A stretch of DNA of 64,000 bases. It comes from Ktedonospora formicarum. GTDB lineage: Bacteria > Chloroflexota > Ktedonobacteria > Ktedonobacterales > Ktedonobacteraceae. This document shows positions 19,278 to 28,297 of the stretch, in pieces (positions within the stretch are counted from its first letter, which is position 1; every line of letters begins with the position of its first letter). The stretch lies in NCBI RefSeq assembly GCF_016587355.1, contig NZ_BNJF01000001.1, positions 3,315,721 to 3,379,720 of the forward strand, given 5' to 3'. The notes below the pieces were generated by a model. That model ran no database searches and had not been told where the DNA came from. It saw only the letters and a list, made by a program, of their open reading frames with translations. Both the position numbers and the translations under genes were made by a program.

Positions 19278-19315
19278 GTAAAAACCTGGATGTCTCCAAT
19301 AGTCTTACTACGAAG

Positions 19316-20982
19316 CTACTCGAAACTGCGAAACTCGCGCTGCTCCCCGAAGACGTGGCGCAGCGAATTGCTGATCTCTCCTAGTGTAGCATAGGACTCA
19401 ACCGCCGCGATAATGAGTGGCATAACATTCTCACTTCCCTTCGCACCCTGCTCAAGTGCCTGCAAGCATTGTTGCACCAGTTCGTTATCGCGTCGCAGGC
19501 GTAGTGCCTGTAGCCTGGCTGCCTGGCGGCGCCCAATCTCAGGGTCAACGCGCAGAAGTTCGGCTTGCGTCTCCTCTTGCCGGGTAAAGCGATTAACGCC
19601 AACCACAATTGTCTCTTCCTTCTCCAGGGCAAGTTGATAATCATAAGCAGCTTGCTCGATCTCAGCCTGCATATAGCCTCGCTCGATGGCGCGCACACTG
19701 CCGCCTAATTCATCAATCTTATGGATATAGTCCCAGGCTTTTTCTTCGAGTTGAGCTGTCAAAGACTCGACATAGTATGATCCAGCCAGAGGATCAACTG
19801 TGTCTGTCACGCCAGTCTCAAAGGCCAGGATTTGTTGGGTACGTAGGGCGAGGAGCGCCGATTCCTGGGTCGGCAAGGAAAGGGCTTCGTCCTTTGAATT
19901 GGTATGCAAGGATTGTGTACCGCCGAGTGCCGCAGCCATTGCCTGGTAGGCTGTACGAACCACGTTGTTATCTGGTTGTTGAGCAGTAAGCGTCGAGCCT
20001 GCTGTCTGAGTGTGGAAGCGTAGCATTTGCGAACGTGGGTCCAGAGCATGAAAGCGCTCGCGCATAATATGCGCCCACATGCGCCGCGCCGCGCGGAATT
20101 TGGCGATCTCTTCAAAGAAGTTGTTATGACAGTTAAAGAAGAACGAGAGCTGACCCGCGAAGGTGTCAACATTCAAACCAGCGTCCAGCGCGGCCTGTAC
20201 ATAGCTAATCGCATTAGAGAGGGTAAAAGCGATTTCTTGAGCCGCCGTCGAGCCGGCCTCTCGAATATGGTAGCCACTGATGCTGATGGTGTTCCAGCGT
20301 GGAACGTTCTCAGTACAATACTGAAAAATATCTGTGATGATACGCATCGAGTGTCGGGGGGATAGATATAGGTTCCACGCGCGATATACTCTTTGAGCAC
20401 ATCATTCTGAATAGTACCCGAGATTTTGCGTGGGTCGACCCCCTGTTTCTTCGCGACCGCGATATAGAGCGCGAGCAGGATACTGGCTGTCGCGTTGATT
20501 GTCATCGAAGTGCTGATTTTCTCTAATGGCAGACCAGAGAGGAGCGTCTCCATATCTTCCAGGCTGGAGATCGATACCCCCACCTTGCCAACTTCACCTT
20601 CGGAGAGGGAATGATCTGCGTCGTAGCCAATCTGTGTTGGAAGGTCGAAGGCGACCGAGAGTCCGGTGGTGCCCTGCGAGAGGAGGTAGCGATAGCGCTG
20701 GTTTGATTCCTCAGCGGTCCCAAATCCAGCGTATTGGCGCATCGTCCAGAGCCGTGAGCGATACATACCAGGATGAATACCACGGGCGTAGGGGAATTCG
20801 CCGGGGAAACCTATCCGTTCTTGTAGGTTGAGTGCTTGCGTGTCTTCTTCAGTATAGAGGGGATGTACAGGTATGTCTGAACTGGTCTCGAAGCTTGACT
20901 TGCGCTCCGTTGACTTTGCTTGTGCCTTGCGCCGAGTTGTTTCGTGCCACTCCTCCGCGCTTCGACTCACGTGCTGCTCCAT
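19316..20982 (-). pseudogene. mcmA1: Methylmalonyl-CoA mutase large subunit, interrupted by an apparent one-base frameshift
   Basis: Two frames together give a full mutase large subunit of about 555 residues. The 5' part (from 20982) ends in GTYIYPP; the 3' part resumes with [13 protein letters not shown]. They join exactly if the G6 tract at 20356-20361 had one more base. The substrate-selecting residues are Tyr (RQYAGFG) and Arg (YIARGTY), the methylmalonyl-CoA mutase signature, unlike the Phe/Gln paralogue at 11744-13474. The enzyme interconverts methylmalonyl- and succinyl-CoA; the B12-binding subunit is separate and not in the window. Both halves are well conserved on either side of the break, so I favour a sequencing error over decay. 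It lies 38 bases upstream of murI on the same strand. Confidence 0.85.
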
Positions 20983-21485
20983 AGCAGACCTCCTTATTGC
21001 ATACCACTTGGCATTATACCATACCGCGTTGTATTTATTCCGGGACTAGCAGAAATAGTGCAGAGCTCTTTCAATGTTAGCTTCTACACTCTCTTTTGTG
21101 TCTTTCGTTCTCAGATATACAAGAGGGAGCCATAAGATGTCAGCCCTAAAACCAGGCTGCTCTGGCAAAAGTCAGCCATTCGCCTTCTCTATGATGCCTG
21201 GTGCGCTCAGGTATGGAGCGACATAAGCTCCGCTTGAAGAAGAAGCTATGCGGCGGCGATGTTAGCCATCGTTCAGGCTGCGTTGGCGAATGTTTTGTAT
21301 GACATACTGATAGCTATCTGGTGGTTAATTAATACCTATTTGATAGGCATTTTTCTTGGTATTATGCGATATGCTATGTATACTGTCTCAGGACAGTTAA
21401 CCGGGAGTACAAATAGACCGTGCAACTGGATTTATAGAGAATACTTTTTCCATTTACAATTGAACCCACCACTTTGCCCACCACT
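20983..21485. other. Intergenic region, no gene seen
   Basis: Upstream region of the mutase gene. A short hairpin GGAGC-GACATAA-GCTCC lies at about 21216-21232. The text CTAAAACCAGGC ... GGTGCGCTCAGGT between 21146 and 21216 faintly resembles the dispersed repeat and may be a decayed copy. One hydrophobic reading frame exists here but runs into the downstream hairpin and the next gene, and was not accepted. Confidence 0.4.
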
Positions 21486-21540
21486 GGAAGTGACCAGCAG
21501 AGGTATCGCTAAGGATGCGACACCCCTGCTGGTCACTTCC
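21486..21540 (-). terminator. Strong hairpin after the biotin carrier gene
   Basis: Arms 21486-21509 and 21517-21540 pair over 24 positions with two mismatches (outer 15 bp perfect, GGAAGTGACCAGCAG) around a 7-base loop, 20 bases beyond the stop codon of the minus-strand biotin carrier gene. No U-tract follows. Confidence 0.7.
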
Positions 21541-21559
21541 TTTGTATTCTCTGCGATTG

Positions 21560-22138
21560 TTAGTCTTCCTGTTCGCCTGCGATGACAACCAGGACCTCGT
21601 TCTGGTCAACGGCCTGGCCCTTCTGGACGCGGATCTCCTGTATAGTGCCTGTTATGGGAGCTGTCAGATCGTTCTCCATCTTCATAGCCTCAAGGATCAC
21701 CACTGTCTCTCCTGCCTGTACGCTCGCGCCCTGTTCAACGGAAACGCTTACCACCAGCCCTGGCATGGGAGCGTTCACCGAGGCTATACCACTATTGGCT
21801 GCGCCCTTTACCAATCCTGAGAGCAGGCGTGTGCGCTCGTCCTCGACTTTGACCTCGAAGCGCTGACCCTTAATAAAGATCTCATAGGTCTCGCTATCCT
21901 TCTGGTCTACTTTTGTTATTCTGCGCGCATAGATATCATAAGAATGGCCGTCAATAAGCAGGCTAAAGTGACCGCCAGCACCGCTCTGCACGCTGGCGTC
22001 CCCAGTGAGTGACGCGATGCGTCGCCAATCGATGGGGAAGGTCTGTTCGTCCAATTGCACTGACTGGCACTCCTCACCCTCGCCCGCCTCGACCCGAAAC
22101 GTCTGCTTTTGTGCTTGAATAGTCGCGATATACGTCAT
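21560..22138 (-). CDS. Biotin carboxyl carrier protein of an acyl-CoA carboxylase
   Basis: The 192-residue protein ends in a biotinyl/lipoyl domain (about 117-190). The biotin-accepting lysine is in the canonical EAMKMEN, preceded by APMPGLVVSV and followed by ITGTIQEIRVQKGQAV. The N-terminal 110 residues are beta-rich, with SYDIYARRI, and resemble the linker domain that contacts the transferase. The carrier shuttles carboxybiotin between biotin carboxylase and carboxyltransferase. The neighbouring methylmalonyl-CoA mutase suggests propionyl-CoA carboxylase rather than fatty-acid synthesis, but the partner subunits are not in the window. Confidence 0.88.
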   Translation of the reverse strand: MTYIATIQAQKQTFRVEAGEGEECQSVQLDEQTFPIDWRRIASLTGDASVQSGAGGHFSLLIDGHSYDIYARRITKVDQKDSETYEIFIKGQRFEVKVEDERTRLLSGLVKGAANSGIASVNAPMPGLVVSVSVEQGASVQAGETVVILEAMKMENDLTAPITGTIQEIRVQKGQAVDQNEVLVVIAGEQED

Positions 22139-22321
22139 TGTATTTGCCCTTGCTCCGGCATGTACCGCGAGGCCGCGTTAACATACCGACAATTAAGATA
22201 GAGGATTATCCCCTGCGCGCTTGCGCCCTGACATTGTATCATATTCCACTTCGTTCCTCTGTTACTACCCTACTGCCTGAGAAGAAGAATGTGTAAACCC
22301 ATATTCGCTGGGTGGAGTGTG

Positions 22322-22401
22322 ACGAATTCTAACGTTTCTCTAATAGTTTTCCTATGCGCTTCTAACAATAGGTATGGCATACTCGCTTGCAGAGAATTCG
22401 T
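22322..22401. promoter_or_regulatory. Spaced dyad upstream of the chaperonin cluster
   Basis: ACGAATTCT (22322-22330) and AGAATTCGT (22393-22401) are exact complements 62 bases apart, just before the Cys-rich gene that leads into groES. It could be a paired operator or chance. No CIRCE element (TTAGCACTC-N9-GAGTGCTAA) was seen in 22139-22770. Confidence 0.3.
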
Positions 22402-22431
22402 TGAGAGTAGTTATGCTGAAAGAAGAGGATC

Positions 22432-22659
22432 ATGTCAGCAGAGCGCGAACAGCTTCTAGGCGAGAAGAGCACGCCAACACCTCAGAATCCGGTGGTCGCG
22501 TACTGCGCAAATTGCGACATTGAGATTCTCTGGCCTCCAGTGGTTGTAGACGGCAAAACTTTTTGTTGTGTTGGTTGCGTTGCTGGTGGACCGTGTAGCT
22601 GCGATTATTCACAGTATCACTCAGTCAGGTATCCTGGTCGGAAGGTTGAAGACGGCTAG
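22432..22659 (+). CDS. Small Cys-rich metal-binding protein
   Basis: The 75-residue protein has YCANCDIEI near residue 24 and FCCVGCVAGGPCSCDYS near residue 44, giving eight cysteines in CxxC, CCxxC and CxC pairs. The pattern fits a zinc-ribbon or metallothionein-like fold binding one or two metal ions. AAGAGGA precedes the ATG by a few bases, and codon use looks genuine. It lies 111 bases upstream of groES with a dispersed repeat between, so it may be read from the same promoter as the chaperonins. Function is unknown; a redox or metal-stress role is only suggested by the neighbours. Confidence 0.72.
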   Translation: MSAEREQLLGEKSTPTPQNPVVAYCANCDIEILWPPVVVDGKTFCCVGCVAGGPCSCDYSQYHSVRYPGRKVEDG

Positions 22660-22688
22660 AAGTGCTGGCTTCATAGACCTCTGTTTAA

Positions 22689-22748
22689 GGGTTGATATGA
22701 AAACCAACGCTGCTGTCACAGCTAGTGCTGACGCGCTCAGGTTTTCGA
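22689..22748. repeat. Dispersed inverted-repeat element, copy 3
   Basis: The left end GGGTTGATATGAAAACCAACGC and the right end GCGCTCAGGTTTTCG (22733-22747) match the two ends of the family; the GAAAACC/GGTTTTC arms pair. It sits immediately before the Shine-Dalgarno of groES (AAGGAG at about 22757). Confidence 0.75.
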
Positions 22749-22770
22749 ATAAGAATAAGGAGACAAAGAA

Positions 22771-23061
22771 GTGGCTAAGATTCGTCCTGTTGGTGACCGC
22801 GTGGTCGTAAAGCCTGCGGCAAAAGAAGAAGTAACCAAGAGCGGCCTCGTTATTCCTGACACCGCCAAAGAGAAGCCCCAGGAAGGGACCGTCATCGCTG
22901 TTGGTAATGGTCGCCTGCTCGACAATGGGGAGCGCGCTGGTACCGAGATCAAAGAAGGCGACCGCGTTCTGTTCGCCAAGTACGGCGGTACTGAGTTCAA
23001 GCTGGATGGCGATGAGTACCTGGTGCTGAAAGAGAGCGATGTGCTCGCCATCATTGGCTAG
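22771..23061 (+). CDS. groES: Co-chaperonin GroES
   Basis: The 96-residue protein is a standard GroES. It starts [12 protein letters not shown], includes the mobile-loop region [20 protein letters not shown] that contacts GroEL, and ends [14 protein letters not shown]. It caps GroEL rings during ATP-driven folding. The start is GTG with AAGGAG nine bases upstream. groEL follows after 50 bases, so the pair is one operon. No CIRCE element was seen upstream, so heat-shock control here is not explained by HrcA on present evidence. Confidence 0.97.
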   Translation: MAKIRPVGDRVVVKPAAKEEVTKSGLVIPDTAKEKPQEGTVIAVGNGRLLDNGERAGTEIKEGDRVLFAKYGGTEFKLDGDEYLVLKESDVLAIIG

Positions 23062-23111
23062 TGTGTTGGACTGCAAATTGGTTGAGATAGAAAAGGATAC
23101 GGATTAGAGCT

Positions 23112-24737
23112 ATGGCAAAACAGGTTGTATTTAACGATGAGGCGCGTCGTGCTCTGAAGCGGGGCATTGATACGCTGGCGAGCGCCGTGAAGACCACCCT
23201 TGGCCCTAAGGGTCGCAACGTTGCTCTAGACAAGAAGTTTGGTGCTCCTTCGGTCACCCATGATGGCGTCACCGTTGCCAAAGAGATTGAGCTGGAAGAT
23301 CCATGGGAGAACATGGGTGCTCAGTTGCTCAAAGAGGCCGCAACTAAGACAAACGATGTTGCTGGTGATGGCACCACGACCGCGACCGTTCTGGCTCAGG
23401 CCGTTGTGACCGAGGGCTTGAAGAACCTTGCCGCTGGCGCGAACCCCATGCAGCTCAAGTATGGTATCGATAAGGGTACCGAGGCGATTGTCGAGTACCT
23501 GCGCAAGCTCGCGATCCCTGTTGAGGGCAAGAAAGAGATTGCTCAGATTGCCTCTATTTCGGCGGCGGACGAGCAGATTGGTGAGCTAATTGCCGACGTT
23601 ATGGACAAGGTTGGTAAAGATGGCGTGATTACCGTTGAGGAGTCACGCGGCATCAACTTTGAGACCGAGTTCGTTGAAGGCATGCAGTTCGATAAAGGCT
23701 ATCTCTCACACTACTTCGCGACCAATACCGAGAAGATGGAAGCTAACATCGAGAATCCCTATATCCTCATCACCGACAAGAAAATCAGCGCGGTTCAGGA
23801 TATCCTTCCCCTGATCGAGCAGATTGTGCAGCAGGGTCGCCGCGAGATCGTGATCATTGCTGAGGATGTTGACGGCGAGGCCCTGGCGACTCTAATCGTC
23901 AACAAGCTGCGCGGCATTATCAACGTGCTGGCTGTCAAGGCTCCTGGTTTCGGTGACCGCCGCAAAGAGATGCTGCAAGACATCGCTGTGCTGACTGGTG
24001 GTCAGGTGATCAGTGAAGAGGTGGGTCGCCGCCTCGATAGCGCCACCCTGGACGATCTGGGTTCAGCTCGCATGGTTACTTCCTCCAAGGACAACACCAC
24101 GATCATCGAGGGTCGCGGTGAGCCTGCTGAGATCCAAGCCCGCATCGGTCAGATCAAGGCTCAGATTGGTGAGACCACCAGCGATTACGACCGCGAAAAG
24201 CTCCAGGAGCGTCTGGCGAAGCTCTCTGGTGGTGTCGCGGTTATTAAGGTTGGTGCTGGCACCGAGGTCGAGCTGAAGTACCGCCAGACCCGCGTGGAGG
24301 ACGCGCTCTCCGCGACCCGCGCCGGTGTGGAAGAGGGTATCGTCCCTGGTGGCGGTGTTGCTCTGGTCAATGCCGTTGCTGCTCTGGATAATCTGAAGCT
24401 TGAGGGTGATGCTGCCACTGGTGCGTCTATCCTGCGCCGCGCTCTGGAAGAGCCCCTGCGCCAGCTCGCCGCCAATGGTGGTAAGGATGGTTCAGTGGTC
24501 GTCGAGGGTGTCCGCCGTGCTCAGAAAGAGAAGAACAGCCAGCATATCGGCTACAATGTGCTGAATGACTCCTATGTCGATCTTGTTGAGGCTGGTATCA
24601 TCGATCCTGCCAAGGTAACGCGTACTGCTCTGCAGAACGCGACCAGCATTGCGGCGATGATCCTGACCACCGAGGCCCTCATCACTGACCTTCCTGAGAA
24701 GGAGAAGGCTGCCGCTCCCGCGATGCCTGAGTACTAG
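23112..24737 (+). CDS. groEL: Chaperonin GroEL
   Basis: The 541-residue protein matches GroEL from end to end, with [17 protein letters not shown] near the N terminus, the ATP-binding [16 protein letters not shown], the apical-domain segment, and the C-terminal equatorial domain with [13 protein letters not shown]. It forms the double-ring folding chamber. The C terminus ends [10 protein letters not shown] and lacks the usual Gly-Gly-Met repeat tail. Codon use is noticeably more biased than in neighbouring genes, as expected for high expression. A strong terminator follows. Confidence 0.98.
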   Translation: MAKQVVFNDEARRALKRGIDTLASAVKTTLGPKGRNVALDKKFGAPSVTHDGVTVAKEIELEDPWENMGAQLLKEAATKTNDVAGDGTTTATVLAQAVVTEGLKNLAAGANPMQLKYGIDKGTEAIVEYLRKLAIPVEGKKEIAQIASISAADEQIGELIADVMDKVGKDGVITVEESRGINFETEFVEGMQFDKGYLSHYFATNTEKMEANIENPYILITDKKISAVQDILPLIEQIVQQGRREIVIIAEDVDGEALATLIVNKLRGIINVLAVKAPGFGDRRKEMLQDIAVLTGGQVISEEVGRRLDSATLDDLGSARMVTSSKDNTTIIEGRGEPAEIQARIGQIKAQIGETTSDYDREKLQERLAKLSGGVAVIKVGAGTEVELKYRQTRVEDALSATRAGVEEGIVPGGGVALVNAVAALDNLKLEGDAATGASILRRALEEPLRQLAANGGKDGSVVVEGVRRAQKEKNSQHIGYNVLNDSYVDLVEAGIIDPAKVTRTALQNATSIAAMILTTEALITDLPEKEKAAAPAMPEY

Positions 24738-24780
24738 GATCTAGTACGCTGAGCATACGCGAAGCATGGTCCTGAGATAG

Positions 24781-24820
24781 GAGAAGGGGTTCCGTCATTT
24801 GGCGGAGCCCCTTCTCTTTT
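24781..24820 (+). terminator. groESL terminator
   Basis: GAGAAGGGGTTCCG and CGGAGCCCCTTCTC form a long stem around an 8-base loop, followed by TTTT. It is a strong intrinsic terminator 43 bases after groEL. Confidence 0.9.
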
Positions 24821-24833
24821 GTGTTGTAACTCT

Positions 24834-25721
24834 TTATGAGAGGAAATGGAGCGAGTCTAACATTGGTTGCAGGTAGGTCTTCAAGGCTTGCTGGTAGATA
24901 TCTTCGGGCGTGTAGATCTGGATATTGTAGTAGGCGTTGTTATAACGCACGGTGATTGCGTTGACATGGACCTTGCTCCCATTGCTCATAATGACCAGCC
25001 CCTCTTTCTGTTGCCATATCTGCCCCGCGATTTGAGGCTGTGCGCTAATAGTCTGAGTAGGTTGGATCTGTAACACGTTCTGGTTAATGTTTAGCTCGCT
25101 CAAGATCCGCTCATTGAGATCATTGGGACTTCCAATGGCAGGTGAGGCACTTTCGCTGAAGCGGAGTACCGCAAATTGGATGCCAAGGTCAGGTGAGGAG
25201 ATCGTGAGTGAAGACTGAGTATCGCTTTTATCTGGAGTACTTTCCTTCCAGTTGGCGGGATATTGCAAGGCCATATTGATAGTAGTATCACTTGCGGTCT
25301 GAAAGGATGTTGGTGTGGTCAGCACTGGGCTATGGCTGGTGGTGATTGGTGTTGCTTGGCTATTTGCCGTAGCCCTTGGATGAAGCGTAGGGGGAGATAG
25401 ATTGGCGGTGCTCCGCCAGCGCAGCGCACCGTAGGTTGCGCTCGCCCCCACTATAGGTATAAGCAGCAGTATGAGCGAAAGAAGCAGCCAGTTTTGTTGC
25501 GTCTTGCTCGCTGGAATAGATGTTGGTGAGATGACCGCATGGGATGCGGCTATGCTGGCCCCTGTTGAATATGCGGGAATTGTAAGCGGCCAGGCAGGTG
25601 TTCCCGCTGGGAGGTATGAGAAAGGGCTTGAAGTAGAGTGCGTCTCTGAGGCTTGCGCGCCACACACACCACATCTCTCCGTCCGCTCCGCCACTTCGGC
25701 TGCGCAATGCGTACATTTCAT
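24834..25721 (-). CDS. Zinc-ribbon membrane-anchored protein of unknown function
   Basis: The 295-residue protein begins with a zinc ribbon, CTHC and CGVCG in the first 22 residues. After a Pro/Ser/Thr-rich stretch there is one membrane helix (about 78-97, LLLSLILLLIPIVGASATYG) and then a Ser/Thr linker. The C-terminal domain, from about 145, starts MALQYPANWKES and resembles the PsbP-like lipoprotein fold used as an extracytoplasmic binding domain. The ribbon would be inside and the domain outside the membrane. This zinc-ribbon, helix, outer domain plan is frequent in Chloroflexota; the ligand and role are unknown. It converges with groEL. Confidence 0.7.
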   Translation of the reverse strand: MKCTHCAAEVAERTERCGVCGAQASETHSTSSPFSYLPAGTPAWPLTIPAYSTGASIAASHAVISPTSIPASKTQQNWLLLSLILLLIPIVGASATYGALRWRSTANLSPPTLHPRATANSQATPITTSHSPVLTTPTSFQTASDTTINMALQYPANWKESTPDKSDTQSSLTISSPDLGIQFAVLRFSESASPAIGSPNDLNERILSELNINQNVLQIQPTQTISAQPQIAGQIWQQKEGLVIMSNGSKVHVNAITVRYNNAYYNIQIYTPEDIYQQALKTYLQPMLDSLHFLS

Positions 25722-25968
25722 GATAAGTCCTTTTGCTCTCTATGAAGTTGTATTGGTTTGTGACCTCTCACCGTCAATGGTGGTGGTAGAGGACAAGGAT
25801 GTAGCATAGCAGATTGGTCGACTTATATGCTATGTTACATCCCTATCCTGGGAAGCACCTCCGACGCTGAGAAGCCCCTGGTAAGATGGCTTGGGGCGAG
25901 CAGAACATGAAATTAGTTATGTATTGTGCTCGCATGAGTGTACAAATAATATGAGAGATACAATGTTC
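25722..25968. terminator. Intergenic region with two hairpins after the GT2 gene
   Basis: On the minus strand two hairpins follow the glycosyltransferase gene. GCGAGCA (25896-25902) pairs with TGCTCGC (25927-25933), with ACAT/ATGT also pairing inside. Further on, GGATGTAGCATAGCA (25797-25811) pairs with TGCTATGTTACATCC (25828-25842) with one mismatch. Either may end the transcript. Confidence 0.5.
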
Positions 25969-26706
25969 CTAGACTGTGACTGATTCTTCCTGCACGACCG
26001 GGCTGGGCTCCTGGAATGGCTTGCCAAAGCGGCGATTCAACAACATTGCCAGAGCAGGCCAACCATCTTTCCAGGGTGCTAACTTCTTATCCTGGCGTGG
26101 GAAGTAGCTAATCGGTACTTCGAGAATGGTATATCCTGCCTGTAGGAGGCACGAGGTGATCTCTGGCTCGATCTCGAAGCGTCGCCCCTCCATTGGTAAG
26201 GCTTTGGCAATGGAGCCTGGAAACATCTTATAGCATGTTTCCATATCATGGATATGGCTACCAAAGAGGAGATTTGTCACGCCTGTCAGGAAGCGATTTC
26301 CCCAGCGCGTGGTGAACTTCTGCTGTGAGAGATCTCGATAGCCATAGACTGCGATATGTGTGAGCCCCTGTGCTTTCCCCTCTTCCCACTTGCGTAACAG
26401 AGCAGGGAGGTCCTGTGGGTCATATTCCATATCCGCATCCTGAATCGTTACCATCTCACCTGTGACAAGGCCAAAGCCGGTACGAAGACCAACGCCTTTG
26501 CCCTGGTTGTGCTCATGGCGTACATAGCGAAATGTGTCGAAAGGGGATTGCTGGCGTAATTCCTGAAGAATATCCCAGGTGCGATCAGTTGAAGCATCAT
26601 CAACAACAATTACTTCCATATCGATTGCTACCTCAGCCAGTTTGGTAAGCATTGTCGATATTGTTTTCTCCTCATTATAAACGGGTACAACTACGGAAAG
26701 CTGCAT
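25969..26706 (-). CDS. Family 2 glycosyltransferase (dolichyl/polyprenyl-phosphate mannose synthase type)
   Basis: From the ATG at 26704-26706 the protein is 245 residues. The reading frame extends 40 codons upstream, but that part overlaps the end of the DnaJ gene and has no similarity; GGAGAAAAGAGG precedes the chosen ATG. It starts with the GT-A nucleotide-sugar fold, SVVVPVYNEEKTI, then VIVVDDASTDRT and the metal-binding TIQDADMEYDPQDLP. The RRFEIEPEI segment is typical of DPMS-like enzymes. There are no membrane helices, so it is a soluble or peripheral enzyme that would transfer a sugar from a nucleotide donor to a lipid or protein acceptor. The acceptor is unknown. Confidence 0.85.
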   Translation of the reverse strand: MQLSVVVPVYNEEKTISTMLTKLAEVAIDMEVIVVDDASTDRTWDILQELRQQSPFDTFRYVRHEHNQGKGVGLRTGFGLVTGEMVTIQDADMEYDPQDLPALLRKWEEGKAQGLTHIAVYGYRDLSQQKFTTRWGNRFLTGVTNLLFGSHIHDMETCYKMFPGSIAKALPMEGRRFEIEPEITSCLLQAGYTILEVPISYFPRQDKKLAPWKDGWPALAMLLNRRFGKPFQEPSPVVQEESVTV

Positions 26707-26797
26707 ACTATAGGGCCTCTTTTCTCCTACACAATGGGTGTCACATTTTGTCCAACCTCTTTTATAAAACGTATCGCTGGTCCAAAAGCAACAGTAA

Positions 26798-28195
26798 CTA
26801 CTGATTCCATATGTGGATAGTTCCATCTGTCAGGGCAACGAGCAGGTAGTGGTCAGTAAAATTAAGGGCGCTAATCTGCCAGGGATGGTAGAGCTTCTGC
26901 ACAAGTTGTCCAGTTGCAAGTGACCAGATGTCGATGACTCCCTCGCTGATCTCGCTGTCCTCGCGAGCGACCGCCAGAAGCTGACAATCGGGCGATATAG
27001 CGAGCCGCGCACTACTGCCCATAGCCCCTGTTGGCAATTCACTATAGGTACCACTTGCTATATCGCAGATGCGGAGTTTATTTCCCTGATAGGTGAAGAT
27101 GGCGAGGCGTGCGTCAAAGCTGGCAATGTAGGGGGGCGCGCATTCTTCACAGTTGCCAACTTCCAGTGAATCGATAATTTGTGGCCTTAGTACTTTTGAG
27201 CGGTTTTGGGTGGTCAGGTCCCAGCGACGAGCGATGACAACCTGATGTGAGTTGCCTGCGACCTGGGCACAAGAAAGGGTGAGCAGGCGACGTGCATCAT
27301 AGGAGAGAGCACGTAGACGAATGGCCCAGAAGCTTCGCTGCTCAATATTCTCCTCCAGGCATGGCAGTGGCGGCGCGCTGAGTTCCGGACCTTTGCCTAA
27401 ATTCTGTCTCTGGATATCAGTGCCGCGTACTCCCCAGGCGCGCGGTGCTTTAATATCCGTAGGCAACAGTGGTAAAGCCATGTGCGCCTGGCGCGTGCCA
27501 TCCGCTTCTACGCTTAGGGCCATATCGATAGAATATGGTGCGGAGACCGCGCGCTGTTCCAGGGGGTAACTCCAGAGCCGTTGCCCTGAGTGGGTATCCC
27601 AGACGTGAAGCGAGAGACGCCCCCAGCCTGCCAGGAGCGAACCCGCTTCTGAGAGACGGAGTTCTCTCAGAGATTCTACCGTTGCTTCTGGGTCAATCTC
27701 AAACGAGATTGGCTGCCCTTTGACAGTATTGTGGGCGATCTGCCAGAGCGTGCCTTTTCCATCGAAGGAGCCACCAACGATGAGTAATTCGTGCGTGTTG
27801 GTCTGACGACCATTGAGCGCGGATATGACGCCAACGTTGCTACGCAGAGAGACACCAGTACGGAAGGGACCCTTCGTACTGAAGATACTCAACCCCTCGA
27901 ATTCCTCCTCGACTGGTTGCTCAAAGCGCCGTGGACGCACGCGAGGGCGTGTTGTGCCCCGTAAATCAACCACTCCACCGATGATGGTATCGTACTTGTG
28001 GCGCTGCTCGGCATCATTAAGAACAGAGTAAGCGCGATTGATGCGCTTCATTTGTAGCGCGCCCTCTGGGCCTGCTAGATCGGGATGATAGCGGCGCGCT
28101 AGCTGGCGATACGCTCGCTTGAGAGTATCATTATCTGCATCTATGGGCACGCCTAGTATGGCGTAGTAGTTCTCGGGGGTATCGGATGTATGCAT
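26798..28195 (-). CDS. DnaJ-domain protein with WD40-like repeats
   Basis: The 465-residue protein starts with a complete J domain (about 9-72), including the HPD motif in RRYHPDLAGPEG that stimulates Hsp70 ATPase. From about residue 120 it has beta-propeller-type repeats with pieces such as LLAGWGRLSLHVWDTHSGQRLW and VIDIWSLATGQLVQ, ending TDGTIHIWNQ. These look like six or seven degenerate WD40 blades. No Gly/Phe-rich or zinc domain follows the J domain, so it is a class C J protein. The propeller probably selects clients or partners for DnaK. The fusion is unusual outside a few bacterial lineages. Confidence 0.82.
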   Translation of the reverse strand: MHTSDTPENYYAILGVPIDADNDTLKRAYRQLARRYHPDLAGPEGALQMKRINRAYSVLNDAEQRHKYDTIIGGVVDLRGTTRPRVRPRRFEQPVEEEFEGLSIFSTKGPFRTGVSLRSNVGVISALNGRQTNTHELLIVGGSFDGKGTLWQIAHNTVKGQPISFEIDPEATVESLRELRLSEAGSLLAGWGRLSLHVWDTHSGQRLWSYPLEQRAVSAPYSIDMALSVEADGTRQAHMALPLLPTDIKAPRAWGVRGTDIQRQNLGKGPELSAPPLPCLEENIEQRSFWAIRLRALSYDARRLLTLSCAQVAGNSHQVVIARRWDLTTQNRSKVLRPQIIDSLEVGNCEECAPPYIASFDARLAIFTYQGNKLRICDIASGTYSELPTGAMGSSARLAISPDCQLLAVAREDSEISEGVIDIWSLATGQLVQKLYHPWQISALNFTDHYLLVALTDGTIHIWNQ

Positions 28196-28297
28196 ACTAC
28201 AAGCCTTTTTGTTTTATGAGAACAAGGGCGTCGCCAGGCATACTCTCTTTAGGGGATAGCCGTTCGTCCGCCCAGGTTTCCAATGAATTTTGCATGA

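Noticed and set aside
21259..21585. Plus-strand hydrophobic reading frame of 108 codons
   Set aside because: It has no Shine-Dalgarno, runs through the 24-bp hairpin and into the biotin carrier gene, and its composition changes abruptly at the hairpin.
22139..22770. CIRCE element for HrcA control of groESL
   Set aside because: Looked for TTAGCACTC-N9-GAGTGCTAA and close variants on both strands; none seen.
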